A stretch of 64,000 nucleotides of DNA from Brachyhypopomus gauderio (lineage: Eukaryota > Chordata > Actinopteri > Gymnotiformes > Hypopomidae). The stretch is from assembly GCF_052324685.1 (NCBI RefSeq), contig NC_135221.1, positions 4,962,629 through 5,026,628 of the forward strand, in the 5' to 3' direction. Position 1 is the stretch's first letter, and each line of letters starts with the position of its first letter. Below the pieces are notes generated by a model that worked only from the letters and a program-made list of their open reading frames with translations, searched no databases and was not told the DNA's origin. Shown piece by piece: positions 1-16,749 of the stretch. Made by a program: the position numbers and the translations under genes.

Positions 1-344
1 TTGTTGCCAACTGTATGGCTAAGCGTTGTTTACTGTTTGGTAGGTTGGCATATATTCCTAAAGTATAGTTGAACGGCGCACAGTCATTGCTAGATGTAGT
101 GAGAACGTGTAGACGATGGTTTTGTTGAGGTATGAAGTATTGCGAAATACCCCCCATGCGTTTGAGCTTGCAGTAAACACGATCACATGACTAGCCACGT
201 GGAAGCACTAAAGAGGGAATATCACGCGACATTCGTGAAATAGTTCTCGGTTCTGTTAATGGGAAGACGTGCGAACACCTTTGTTTTACAGGCTGATCGT
301 CATGCCCGGGAGGAGCTGAGAGAGTAAGGCTTGTGGAAGTTTAA

Positions 345-2020
<1,676 letters not shown>

Positions 2021-3246
2021 GTGACCGCTGGATAACGGTGGAACTCGGAAGAAGGAAATTAGAAGAACCCGAACGGTTGAGGGGAGAGTGGTGAGCGCGG
2101 GTAGCGCCAAACGAAACAAACAAACAGGCTGCCCTCTTAACGGGAACTAACTGCTCGAATGACATTTCAGATTTGTAGACACAATGAAGATGCAAGATGC
2201 AGTGGAGGAACTCTAGGTGTACAAACGGAAACGCTGACTGAGCTGGCAAATGAGCCACGCTGACTATCAGGGGAGGTGGGAATGGGACGTGTGTAGAGCC
2301 ATGTGGATACGTTAAATTAAATGTGTTTTACGTCATGTCATTTGTGTCTGTGGCATTTTGTCGCCTTATTGAGAGTTCTATGTTGAATATTCGTCTTGTG
2401 TACGTATCACCCGTTAAGTTTGTGAGGTGAGAGTCTTGATCTCATTTCATAGCAACAGCCATACTTGTGCCTTTCCATGTTTTGGGTTTGATCTTTACAA
2501 AAATGCTGATTACATGTTTGCACAGAAATAACAGTTGATTCTAAAAAATACACTTTTTTGATGGTGTAACCTGTGGTGGGATGTTTAAATAGCTACAGCA
2601 AAGTCTGTGCAAATGACCAGTACAGATTTCAGATTGTTGTTCGAGCTTAATCCTGACAAATTTGTGATCATATTTTGAAATGGTGCTAAGACTGTAGACA
2701 CAGTATTTTTGCCTGGGTTGGCCCTTTCTTTGAAGTAATGATCCACTTTCATGCAGATCCACACATTTGTCCATAGGAGACTTTTGCAGCAACGGGAATA
2801 GGAAACAACAAATGTTTACATTTTAACAAAGTCATAAGTGTTTTAGGGGCGAAATTAGTAATTCCCACAAATTACTGCTGCTGTGTCATTTTGGAAGTTT
2901 AAAATGGCCTCGAGTACTAGTATTTACAAAATAGGTTTACTCCATTATGTTTGTGACCTACTGAACTAGCAATAAACATCATTTAACCTTTGTGTGAATG
3001 CACGTGTGCACATTCATACATGCAGGACCTGAGAACAACATATTATGGGGTGCATGACCAGGCTGCCACCGATCACTCGACTGACCAGTCACGTCCCACT
3101 GTTGTGTGCATGAGGGGCATCAGTGCACATGTGCACATCATTCACATCTTCACGCATAACATTGACTGTCCAGGGAATCTAGGCTGTAATTGTAACTGCA
3201 TAACTGCTCTATGAGTTGTACAGCAAAATAAGCAATATTCTAACTT
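2021..3246 (+). other. mospd1 3' UTR and downstream AT-rich spacer
   Basis: There is no coding potential after the TGA at 2018-2020. An AATAAA at 2971-2976 is a plausible polyadenylation signal, which would give a 3' UTR of roughly 970 bases. A second AATAAA near 3298 already lies inside transposon A. I see nothing else in this stretch. Confidence 0.55.
2971..2976 (+). terminator. candidate mospd1 polyadenylation signal
   Basis: A canonical AATAAA hexamer sits about 950 bases after the stop codon on the coding strand. It was chosen by position and motif only. Confidence 0.45.
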
Positions 3247-3268
3247 TATATATATATATATATATATA
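3247..3268. repeat. (TA)n microsatellite at the left edge of the Tc1 block
   Basis: A run of TA dinucleotides abuts the truncated left end of transposon A. Tc1/mariner elements insert at TA, so the repeat may mark the insertion site or be what replaced the lost terminal repeat. Confidence 0.85.
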
Positions 3269-3518
3269 AACTACTAAAATAGCATCCTAGATCTCCATGA
3301 ATAAAATATTCCAGTTGAAAATCTCTATTACATAATGGAATGCATTGAAAACAAAAGAACAAAAATGATCAATGTAAATCAAAATTATTATCCCATGGAG
3401 GGCTGGATTTGGAATCATACTCAAAATCAAATGACAGGTTGATCCAACTTCAGTGGAAATTCCTCAAGACAAGTTGAAATGAGGCCCAGTAGTGTGTGTG
3501 GCCTCCACGTGCCTGTAT

Positions 3519-4218
3519 GACCTCCCTACAACACCTGGGCATGCTCCTGATGAGACTTCCCTACAACACCTGGACATGCTCCTGATGAGACCTCCCTACA
3601 ACACCTGGACATGCTCCTGATGAGACCTCCCTACAACACCTGGGCATGCTCCTGATGAGACTTCCCTACAACACCTGGGCATGCTCCTGATGAGACTTCC
3701 CTACAACACCTGGACATGCTCCTGATGAGACCTCCCTACAACACCTGGGCATGCTCCTGATGAGACCTCCCTACAACACCTGGGCATGCTCCTGATGAGA
3801 CCTCCCTACAACACCTGGGCATGCTCCTGATGAGACCTCCCTACAACACCTGGGCATGCTCCTGATGAGACCTCCCTACAACACCTGGACATGCTCCTGA
3901 TGAGACCTCCCTACAACACCTGGACATGCTCCTGATGAGACCTCCCTACAACACCTGGACATGCTCCTGATGAGACCTCCCTACAACACCTGGACATGCT
4001 CCTGATGAGACCTCCCTACAATACCTGGACATGCTCCTGATGAGACCTCCCTACAACACCTGGACATGCTCCTGATGAGACCTCCCTACAACACCTGGAC
4101 ATGCTCCTGATGAGACCTCCCTACAACACCTGGACATGCTCCTGATGAGACCTCCCTACAACACCTGGACATGCTCCTGATGAGACCTCCCTACAACACC
4201 TGGACATGCTCCTGATGA
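3519..4218. repeat. 35-bp minisatellite, 20 tandem copies, inside transposon A
   Basis: Exactly 20 units of 35 bp run from 3519 to 4218. Units differ mainly at two sites: CTGGGCATG versus CTGGACATG, and GACTTCC versus GACCTCC. G-type units dominate the left part (units 1, 4, 5, 7-10) and A-type units fill 11-20, with one extra T variant in unit 15. Read on the minus strand, the unit is a piece of the transposase C-terminus (RSMPRRCREV-like). Because 35 is not a multiple of three, the repeat shifts frame at every unit. Confidence 0.95.
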
Positions 4219-5136
4219 GACAGCAGATGTTCTCCTGAGGAATCTCCTACCAGACCTGGATTAAAGCATCAGTTAACTTCTGAACAGTTTGTGGTGCAAC
4301 GTGGCTTTGGTGGATGGAACGGGATATGTTGTCCCAGATGTGCTCAACTGGATCCAGCTCTGGGGGACGGGCGGGCCAGTCCATAGCATCAATGCCTTCA
4401 TCATGCAGGAACTGCTGACACACTTCAGCCACATGAGGCCTAGTATTGTCATGTATCATAAGGAACCCAGGGCCCACTGCACCAGCATATGGTCTCACAC
4501 ACACTGCCAAACCGGTCATGCTGGAGGATGTTGCAGGCAGCAGAACGCTCTCCACGGCGTCTCCAGACTCTGTCACGTCCGTCACATGTGCTCAGTGTCA
4601 ACCTGCTCTCGTCCGTAAAGAACACAGGGTGCCGGTGGCGAATATGCCAATCTTGGTGTTCCATGGTAAATGCCAATCACTCTGCATGGTGTAAGGCTGT
4701 GAGCACAAGCCCCACTTGTGGACGTCGGGCCCTCATACCACCTTAATGGAGTCTGTTTCTGACAATTTGAGCAGAAACACGGATATTAGTGGCTTGTTGG
4801 AGGTCATTTTGCAAGGCTCTGGCACCATTCCTCCTTTCCCAAAGGAGGAGGTTGCGGTCCTGCTGGGTCATTGTCCCCTCCGTGTCTCCTGGTGTACTGG
4901 CCTGTCTCCTGGTATCTGATACATACTCTGGAAGCTGTGCTGACAGACACAGCAAACCTTCTTGCCACAGCTTGTATTGATGTGCCATCCTGGATGAGCT
5001 GCACTACCTGAGCAACTTCTGTGGGTTGTAGACACAGCATCATGCTACCTCTATGGTGGGAGAACTGACAAAATACCAAAGTGACCAAAACATCAGCCAG
5101 CAGGATGAGAACAGAGAAAAGGTCTGTGGTCACCAC
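4219..5136 (-). pseudogene. Tc1/mariner transposase remnant (element A)
   Basis: Fragments in several minus-strand frames give a helix-turn-helix segment ([20 protein letters not shown]), the first catalytic Asp in FFTDESR, the second in IHDNTRPH and the Glu in ELDPVEHIWDN. These are the expected DDE landmarks in order, but frameshifts and a deletion between the first and second Asp break the gene. It reads as dead. Confidence 0.85.
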
Positions 5137-5310
5137 CTGCAGATCAACTCCTTTATAGGGGGGCGGGTCTTGCTAATTGCCTCCCATTTCTACCTGTTGT
5201 CTGTTCCATTTGCACAACAGCAGGTGAAATTGATTCACAATTAGTGTTGCTGAACAGGTTGGATTCACAGGAGTGTTGTTTAAGTGTTCCCTTTATTTCT
5301 TTGAGCAGTG

Positions 5311-6295
5311 TAAACATTCCTCAGAGAGTCTGGTCCATATTGACATGATAACATCACGCAGTTGCTGCAGATTTGTCAGCTGCACATCCATGATGTGAAT
5401 CTCTCGTTCCACCACATCTCTACTGGCTTGAAATCTGGTGACTGTGGAGGCCATTTGAGTACAGCGAACTCATTGTTGTGTTCAAGAACCTGTTTGAGAT
5501 GATTTGTGCTTTATGACGTTATCCCGCTGGAAGTAGCCATCACAAGATGGGTACACTGTGGTCATAAAGGGATGGACATGGTCAGCAACAATACTCAGGT
5601 AGGCTGTGGCTTTGACACTATGCTCAATTGGTACTAATGGGCCCGAAGCGTGCCAGTGAAATATCCCCTTGACGCCAAATCCTGACCCTGCAATCCGAAT
5701 GTCGCAGCAGAAATCAAGACCAGGCAACATTTTTTCCAATGTTCTGTCCAATTTTGGGGAGCCTGTGCAAATTGTAGTCTCAGTTTCCTGTTCTTAGCTG
5801 ATAGGAGTGGCACCCAGTGTGGTCTTGCTGCTGTAGCCCATCTGCCTCAAGGTTCAACGTGTTGTCCATTCAGAGATTCTCTTCTGCATGCATAACGACT
5901 GGTTATTTGAGTTAATGTTGGAGTTCTATCAGCTTGAAACAGTCTGGCCATTCTCCTCTGACCTCTGGCATCAACAAGGCATTTGTGCCCACAGAACTGA
6001 CGCTCACTGGATATTTTCTCCATTTTGGACCATTCTCTGTAAACCCTAGAGATGGTTGTGCATGAAAATCCCAGATGATCAGCAGTTTCTGAAATACTCA
6101 GACAAGCCCATCTGGTACAAACAACCATGCCATGTTCATAATCACTTATATCACCTTTCTTCCCCATTCTGACGCTCTGTTTGAACTACAGCAGATCATC
6201 TTGGCCATGTCTACATGACTAAATGCATGGAGTTGCCATGTGATTGGCTGATTCTACATTGGGCAGGTGTACCTAATAAAAGGGCCGGTGAGTGT
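5311..6295 (-). mobile_element. Tc1/mariner element B, decayed, truncated against element A
   Basis: A second, different Tc1-like family lies in reverse orientation. Its outer end is at 6264-6294, reading GGTGTACCTAATAAAAGGGC then CGGTGAG on the plus strand, followed by TA-rich sequence. The other end is missing: transposase C-terminal sequence at 5311 directly touches the terminal repeat of element A. This suggests A inserted into B and the distal part of B was later lost. Confidence 0.85.
5330..6167 (-). pseudogene. Tc1/mariner transposase remnant (element B)
   Basis: The minus strand starts with MGKKGDISDYEHGMVV at 6167, then a helix-turn-helix region (ISETADHLGFSCTTISRVYR). Further on is ATAYLSIVADHVHPFMTTVY followed by QRDN, the second catalytic Asp region. 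Frameshifts and an internal deletion remove the first catalytic Asp region, and the 3' end is cut off. It is a pseudogene. Confidence 0.85.
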
Positions 6296-6299
6296 GTAT

Positions 6300-6300
6300 G

Positions 6301-6365
<65 letters not shown>
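6300..6365. repeat. (TA)n microsatellite between transposons B and C
   Basis: About 60 bases of almost pure TA dinucleotides separate the ends of two Tc1/mariner elements. Short ORFs of alternating Tyr/Ile here are artefacts of the repeat. Confidence 0.95.
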
Positions 6366-6366
<1 letters not shown>

Positions 6367-6371
<5 letters not shown>

Positions 6372-7908
6372 TGTGTGCAGAATTATTAGGCAAGTGAGTA
6401 TTTTGATCACATCATCCTTTTTATACATGTTGTCCTACTCCAAGCTGTATAGGCTTGAAAGCCAACTACCAATTAAGTAAATCAGGTGATGTGCATCTCT
6501 GTAATGAGAAGGGGTGTGGCCCAATGACATCAACACCTTATATAAGGTGTGCTTAATTATTAGGCAACTTCCTTTCCTTTGGCAAAATGGGTCAGAAGAG
6601 AGATTTGACGGACTCTGAAAAGTCAAAAATTGTGAGATGACTTGCAGAGGGATGCAGCAGTCTTGAAATTGCCAAACTTTTGAAGCGGGATCACCGAACA
6701 ATCAAGCGTTTTGTGACAAATAGCCTACAGGGTCGCAGGAAGCGTGTTGAAAAGAAAAGGCGCAAAATAACAGCCCATGAACTGAGGAAAATCAGGCGTG
6801 AAGTTGCCAAGATGCCATTTGCCACCAGTTCTACCATATTTCAGAGCTGCAACGTTACTGGAGTATCAAAAAGCACAAGGTGTGCAGTACTCAGGGACAT
6901 GGCTAAGGTAAGGAAGGCTGAAAACCGACCACCTTTGAACAAGAAACATAAGCTAAAACGTCAAGACTGGGCCAAGAAATATCTTAAGACTGATTTTTCT
7001 AAGGTTTTATGGACTGATGAAATGAGAGTGACTCTTGATGGACCAGATGGATGGGCCCGAGGCTGGATCAGTAAAGGGCAGAGAGCTCCAATTCGACTCA
7101 GACGCCAGCAAGGTGGAGGTGGAGTACTGTTATGGGCTGGTATAATCAAAAATGAACTTGTGGGACCTTTTCGGGTTGAGGATGGAGTGAAGATCAACTC
7201 CCAGACCTACTGCCAGTTTCTGGAAGACACCTTCTTCAAGCAGTGGTACAGGAAGAAGTCGGTATCGTTCAAGAAAAACATGATTTTCATGCAGGACAAT
7301 GCCCCATCACATGCATCCAAATACTCCACAGCGTGGCTGGCCAGTAAAGGTCTAAAAGAAGAAAAAATAATGACCTTGTTCACCTGATCTGAACCCCATA
7401 GAGAACATGTGGTCCATCATAAAACGTGAGATCTACAGGGAGGGAAAACAGTACACCTCTCTGAACAGTGTCTGGGAAGCTGTAGTGGCTGCTGCACGCC
7501 ATGTTGATCATAAACAGATCAAGCAACTGACAGAATCTATGGATGGAAGACTTCTGAGTGTCATCATGAAGAAAGGTGGCTATATTGGTCACTAATTTGG
7601 TTTTGGTTTTGAATGTCAGAAATGTTTATTTCTAAATTTTGTTATATTGGTTTACCTGGTGGAAAATAAACAAGTGAGATGGGTATATATTTGTCTCTTA
7701 TTAGGTTGCCTAATAATTCTGCACAGTAATAATTGCCTGCATAAACAGATATCCTCCTAAGATAGCCAAATCTAAAAAAAAAACACTCCAACTTTCTAAA
7801 ATATTAAACTTTGATATTTGAGTCTTTTGGGTTGATTGAGAACATAGTTTTTGTTCAATAATAAAAATAATCCTCTCAAATACAACTTGCCTAATAATTC
7901 TGCACACA

Positions 7909-7911
<3 letters not shown>
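6367..7911 (+). mobile_element. Tc1/mariner element C, near full length, both terminal repeats present
   Basis: The left terminal repeat starts CACTGTGTGCAGAATTATTA at 6367 and the right end is its inverse, ending near 7911. Inner copies of the same motif lie at about 6550-6572 (TTAATTATTAGGCAAC) and 7700-7725 (GTTGCCTAATAATTCTGCAC). This gives an IR/DR arrangement like that of Sleeping Beauty-type elements. The element sits between TA and TG microsatellites, consistent with TA target insertion. The transposase is broken, so it could move only if supplied in trans. Confidence 0.92.
6587..7595 (+). pseudogene. Tc1/mariner transposase, one nonsense mutation and one frameshift (element C)
   Basis: Reading starts at ATG 6587 (MGQKRDLTDSEKSKIVR) and meets an in-frame TGA at 6638-6640. 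The same frame then stays open to 7387 with paired helix-turn-helix regions (LEIAKLLKRDHRTIKRFV), the first catalytic Asp in VLWTDEMRV and the second in MIFMQDNAPSHAS. A small deletion near 7370-7377 shifts frame. The continuation in another frame has CSPDLNPIENMW with the catalytic acidic position, and ends at 7595. All DDE-type landmarks are present, so the inactivation looks relatively recent. Confidence 0.92.
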
Positions 7912-7963
<52 letters not shown>

Positions 7964-7980
7964 TATATACATATATATTA
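7904..7980. repeat. compound (TG)n(TA)n(CA)n microsatellite
   Basis: The run begins in the terminal repeat of element C and passes through TG, TA and CA dinucleotides. The CA part mirrors the TG part, so the segment can fold into a hairpin. Confidence 0.85.
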
Positions 7981-8077
7981 CACACATACATATATGGGTG
8001 TATAATGCGTGTATGTATACATAATGGAAATATGTAAATGTGACAGACCCACTGTATCTCTCCTACTGTAGAAGAGG

Positions 8078-10531
8078 TTTATTTCATTCACAAGTAAAAT
8101 CGAAAGCACTTCCTCGTCACACATACATATTGTGACCGTCCTCTGGCATTGAGGATTGCTGTAAACTGTACATTTGGAGTTAACAGATGACTCAACTGAG
8201 CAGTGACCCGTTTGGAGAAAAAAAAACAAAAGAAAGCCACCCTGCTGTGCCCATACGAGAACGAAAGGGTCAGCGTGACCCATGAGGGGGTTGTTTTAAA
8301 TACCCCCCACCCCCCTATTGAAGTACTGATTAACTGTTATGCAAATCTGTACTGCACCACACTGTACAGGCTAAGACACATTAGTCTGTAATTGACAATT
8401 CAGATAGTGGCTGTACGGGACACAAACGCTAATGTAGTTACCACGGTGCAGTTCTGTCCCACTACTACTGAACTTTCTTACTATACTACCAGGAAAAGTA
8501 CAAGTGGGATGTGCTTAATACCAAAACACCAAACATTTAGGACAAATAATTTATTTTGCAATCTGAAGATCACTGATGTGAAGGGGAGAAGATATTTTGT
8601 CCATGTAGAGGAGAGCACAACAAAGACTGAATCATTTAAGAACCCAACTCGCTCCTCAAAACTTCAACAAAACACATGTTCACTCTTTTAAAAAGTACCC
8701 CGTTCAGCAATTCTACTTGACAGCTTCAATTAAATAAAAGATCAGACAAGTCCACAGGACAAAAAACAAGTGTGTAAAGCAAACCACAAACACTTCAACC
8801 ATAGATACAGTACAGAAAGGGGACCCACACAACCCATGTACTGCTTTCTGTTGGCGAAGACAGACATTCAGATCAGAAGGATGTACACTGCAGTTTTGAG
8901 TCAGCCATTTTCTGACATAGAAGAAGGTGGGGAAAACACATACCCTTAAGTTCAATTAAGCAAAAAATAGAATTTACCATCACTTCTGTGCCTGCAACTA
9001 AAAATTGAGTTTATGATTTATCATATCATGCTCTCAGGAAATATTCAATTTTTCCTTAATGACACGGATTTATAAAACCATTTACAAAAAAATACTATTT
9101 ACTAAAATAACTAAAGCCCAAATGAACAGCAACTTACACAAATACAATTTTACATCTCATATATACAGTCCTTTAATGGCACACTACTTCAGTGAATCAG
9201 CAGGTGACCTTCCTCAGCAAGAAATTATTATTTTCTTTTTTTATGATGACAATTCATTACCACCTCCGCATGTTCAAACTTCAACAGCAGCCAATTACTT
9301 CCTCCATAGATCCAAACTGCTTCATTAATAAAATTCTTTTTGCGGTGTCTCAGTAGTCCACCCCATCAAAAAGATACAGAACAAAAACAATCCCTTTCAT
9401 TTAAGGATGGCACTGTTGCCCAGTGCAAAACTCCAAAGGCAAAAATACAGCAAGCCCATAAGCCTTAAAGGGTTGTAAAATAGGCCACAGTCAGTCAACC
9501 AACAGTCACAGTTTAATTTCTCTGCATATTCGCTAAAGCTACGACAGATCTATGCCCTGAAGACAAACCAGAAGTCAGACCGTAGAGATGTACTGTAGTG
9601 TTCAAATCCTGGATTTAGTGGTAATCGTCCCCCTTAATACTGCATTCCGATTAACATTTGTTCCCATGCAAACACCACTGATGGTGATCGTTAGCTTCAC
9701 CTGTGACACAAACTCATTCGGGTTGTTCCCTCTTCCGCCACCTACGAATATCAAGAGAGATTCATTCTTATATGCTTAACTACCCCGGCAGAGACAATTC
9801 AGTTTGCAAATGTATGCGCACACAATTAATTGCACTGCAGATAAAACTACAAAAGAGGCCGACTGTCAGTTAACTGGTCACTTTTCAGACACTTTTGACA
9901 TCCTGACAAGCAAATAACTATGACATATTTACATACTTACAATGAAAAACAAGCAGAACAAAAAATAAATAAGTTAAATCCTTTTCACACAATACCTGTT
10001 GACAATCTGCTTATGCCAATAAATGACCTAAAGTCTTGGATACAGCCCACAGGAAAGCTAATGGTTCTGTTGTGAGAGGGAACACTTCTCTCTCTAAAAG
10101 CCATACCCATATTATGGCGTCATTCCTCTAATATAAAAGAACTACAATCAAGTCAGAGAGAGAAGTGTGCAATGCTCTGGAACTCTGTTCACTTTTATAT
10201 GAAGCCACGCCCCATTCATTACATCCTTTAAATAGCAGCTGGTGAAAACAGCATTCAGTCTTCTACCCTACCGATTACCCTGATGGTACAGTCCACACAA
10301 AGACCCCACAGGGCAAACCCCACAGGGCTTTGCGTTCCTTTAAAACCATCTGCCCCTCAACACTCCCACTAGAAAGCAAAGCCCAGGAGAATCCGAAGAC
10401 CAGAACACAAGGCTGGGAAGGCATAGGAGCAGAAGTTTAAAATGAACGCAGAGAGCCTGCAGATTGCCTCCTCGCCTGCCGGCCTCCAGGAAAACTGACT
10501 CATTTGGGGGAGGTCCGGGACTGGGAGAGAC
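8078..10531 (-). other. fam122b 3' UTR (AT-rich, no coding sequence)
   Basis: After the fam122b stop (10532-10534 on the minus strand) no exon-like sequence appears down to the transposon block. A TTTATT at 8078-8083 (AATAAA on the minus strand) is a plausible polyadenylation signal, implying a 3' UTR of about 2.4 kb. A closer alternative signal could shorten it. Confidence 0.5.
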
Positions 10532-13548
<3,017 letters not shown>

Positions 13549-13929
13549 GGCGAGTTACTGGCGTTCCTCGCACGTTTCCTACCGCGAATGTGTTTCGTAC
13601 CCCCCGTGTGATCCTGCTACACAGCTACATCGTTGGAAACACCCAGGTAGCCAAAACCAGGACAGCGATTCAAGTTCTTATTTTCGTGCGTTCATCCCGT
13701 GGTGTGAAGACGAACGCGGCCTCCTGCGTGCTTTACACCGTCGGGGATCAAGCTCGGCCAGCGGCTACGACGCATCAACCCGACCGTGTGAGGTCGAGGC
13801 CTGGCGCCCGTGGCTCAAGACGTCCAGCCGTACCCATATTCAGAGTTTAACTCGAGTTTCGGTCAAAAAACTTGGACGTATCTGCGGCTAAACGGGAGCA
13901 AACGAACACCAGCGGGTCTCCATGCAGGA

Positions 13930-14540
13930 GTTGTGGTGGGAAAGACGGTCAAAATAAAGATGTCAGACCCCGGTCATTAAAAAAAACCCCGGCGTCGTGT
14001 TAGCACTAGTAGCCGTTGTTAGCAAACAAACCTGACGATACGTGGCTAGCGAGCTCGTGCGACACACGGCGTTTAGCTAGCTGGGCGCGAGCGTTAGCTA
14101 GCCAGCTAGCTAATTTGCTCGATGCTATGATGATGATGCGCGAGCCTGCGACGCTAAAACCGCCGACCAGGCGGTCTTCGTAAACGGACGAACGGCTACT
14201 TTCCGACGTCCCCGGTTCCGTGTGCGACGTTCAGGTCGACGATTTAGTTAGTGGCGTCAATCATTCCAAAGTTGTGTTTATCAATCCTTTTGGACGCCGC
14301 AGTGGACCTCGCGACTCAACCAAGCTTTCCCGCCCCTTCTTTTTCTACCAGATTGACCGACGGCGTCGTCAGCCAATCAGCGTGCGCTAGGTTGCGGGCC
14401 TGCTCGTTTTACAAACGAACCAAGGACTCGAGTGGCCAATGGGATTTGCGCCGTTTAAACGACTTCCTGGAGACGTTACGTATTACGTCACGTCGCACCG
14501 CCTTATCGTTCGGCCTAGCGAACGCATGCGCGCAGAGTTG
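13930..14540 (-). promoter_or_regulatory. fam122b CpG promoter with CCAAT boxes, an NRF1-like site and TAGC palindromes
   Basis: CpG density is high compared with the AT-rich flanks. CCAAT occurs at 14373-14377 and 14436-14440, and an NRF1-like palindrome (CGCATGCGCG) near 14523-14532. Nested TTAGCTAGC/GCTAGC palindromes fill 14035-14120. Together these suggest a TATA-less housekeeping promoter for fam122b. The exact start site cannot be read. Confidence 0.6.
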
Positions 14541-14599
14541 TGTTACAAATGATCGGGTAAAAATAAAAATTCCAAGCTCTGTGGAAATATTTTGATGGA

Positions 14600-16745
14600 A
14601 CCCATGAGTTTTATTGAAAATGCTGTATCTTATTCTTTGACTTTAACAGTTACTGCTGTTACTGAGTTGCCAGAATTCATTTATCTCCTGTTTTATACGC
14701 CTTACAATAACGGTCAAAGAAAAGCCGCCTGCTAAGTTTATATTAAGTTATAGTGAACGCTGTCACCGTTTACAAACGTTAAAAACACGTTCCTGATGTT
14801 ACTGTTGTTTAACCATTTATAGGTCGTGGTCGAAATGTAGAACAACACAGCATAAAACAGACGGAATACTGGATCCTGGGCCTACCTTTCCTGCAGTACA
14901 CGCCCACCCTGTGCTTCTCTCGCGTCCCACTGCCTGTTACATTTAGTTTTAGATGTTCTCACACTCCCACGGTTTCAAAGCTTGAGCTACAGACTTTATA
15001 TTGCTTGTAGTCTTGTCCCCTTCAGTTAAAGTGGATCCTGTGTTAAGAGGCTATTGCCTCCTGTAGTGCAGAGTTGTGATATTAAACTATTATGCTATTA
15101 TACTCACCACCTACCTTAAACCACTTTCTTAGCACGCACACCCACTTGCTCTCTTATTAGGCACACCTATAAAACAAACGAGTGAGAGAAATTGTAAGAG
15201 AGACACAGGACACTTACATCCTTCCTTTAGTTTTCATATTGACAAATTAATGCAGTTATTTTGCACTTATTAAATTGTCAATAACTTGTAAAGTTTCCTC
15301 ATGATCTACCCATCTTCATATGTGTCTAGAAGATTTGATATGGAGTTATTGGAAGCAAATATATTGTGTAGCTCCAGGATGTCCCTCTGACTCATGTTAC
15401 ATGCATTTGTCATCGTTATGCTAAAGAATGACATCTGCTGTTACATCTCAAAGCTTGAAGCAACAATCAAAGCAGCGATTGTTTTAAAGATTATTGTCAA
15501 ATATCAAACTAACATTGTTTTGATAATATTTAGAATACAAGTCTTTTAGGACTACTTTGCAAACTCTTCATAGGCATGGCCATTTCCCTAAGCAAATGAG
15601 AGTAGCTTGAGAAGCCAAGAGTTCACATTAGAGGGTGAAAGGGTAAGACACAGTGTGGCTCAGAAACCTGGTGACTAGAAAGGAAATCTTAAAGTAAGAA
15701 GCAAAGGAAAAATAACATACACAACTAATGAGTACACACCACTAGAGAATACAGACTATGACACCTGTAGGTGCTGTAAATGTAGTGTCTCCAAAATCCA
15801 TAAGAAGAAACAAGCTATTTTTTAAAGGTCATACCTCCAATTCAGCACTTCAGTTATCAATATAATTACAATTGTATTAGCTATAACTTTAGATAAGATT
15901 ACACCTAAATCTGGGTTCATTCACAGGTGCAGCAAGTTCTCATTGACACTATTCATTTTCACAATATAATGTATAATAATTAAAATTATTTTTATACAAT
16001 ATTCTTATAAACAATCTGGTCCCAGTATTACACTGGTCTTTTTCTGGCCTAGTTCTCTGTCTACGTTAACTGAACTGTGCATTGCATTTCTTCCACACAG
16101 AGCTCACAGGCTTGGTGAACTGAAAGTCACGTGTATGTGCAGCTCACTTTATGGCCTACTGTCTGCAACAGACAAAGTTTCTTTTCTCTGTCGTAATGAG
16201 AGACACAAGTTATTGAGCCAGGCGACTGAGGTTATTACTCGGGTCATGTGATGTTAATGCTGACTTGAGCTCTGGCAATGAGAACTCAACAGACAACAGG
16301 AACCCTCTGATGTTATAGTTTAGTTCCTGAAACATTACATTGAAAGACCATCTGTTATTCTTTTGTTTAGCACATTTGAATATGTTTCACGTGTTTGGAG
16401 ATTGTGACTGTTTGCTTTGTAACTTGGGTGTTTTGCATGAGGGCCCTTACAGACAACAACACAGTAAAACCGCACAGCTCAGAGTCAGCGATATATCCGA
16501 CACAAACACACAGAAACACAGAAGAGAAGGCATTTCTAGATATAAGATATCGCTGTTATAGAGATCCAACATGTCGGATTTTAGCTAAATAAAATTCCCC
16601 ATCCAAAAAAAAAAATAATCTAATATTGATTCTTCCAAATTCCAAATTGCATGCACTTGTCAGAGACCGTCAAAATAATGAAAAAAAATAGGACCCACGG
16701 TGACTACAAGAAGAAGTTAACTAGCACCTACGCAAATTACTTTCA
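14600..16745. other. AT-rich intergenic spacer
   Basis: I found no coding exon, terminal inverted repeats or hairpin RNA here. It separates the fam122b promoter from the CpG-rich promoter at 16750. A short A-rich run lies near 16600-16615. Confidence 0.5.
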
Positions 16746-16749
16746 GAAA

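Larger units (their letters stand above)
3270..5310 (-). mobile_element. Tc1/mariner element A, decayed, left terminal repeat missing
   Basis: The sequence resembles a widespread fish Tc1-like DNA transposon in reverse orientation. The right end (about 5256-5310) carries a terminal-repeat sequence ending GTGTTCCCTTTATTTCTTTG then AGCAGTGTA. The left end begins within the 3' UTR-like part of the element (CATCCTAGATCTCC) and lacks the matching terminal repeat. A region between about 4480 and 4500 has lost several hundred bases of transposase, and a 35-bp segment has expanded to 20 tandem copies. It cannot be autonomous. Confidence 0.85.

Noticed and set aside
3519-4218. Possible CRISPR-like array (regular 35-bp repeats)
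   Set aside because: The units are contiguous with no spacers, the genome is vertebrate, and the unit derives from a transposase gene.
6211-6480. ORFs of repeated Tyr-Ile
   Set aside because: Translation of the (TA)n microsatellite.
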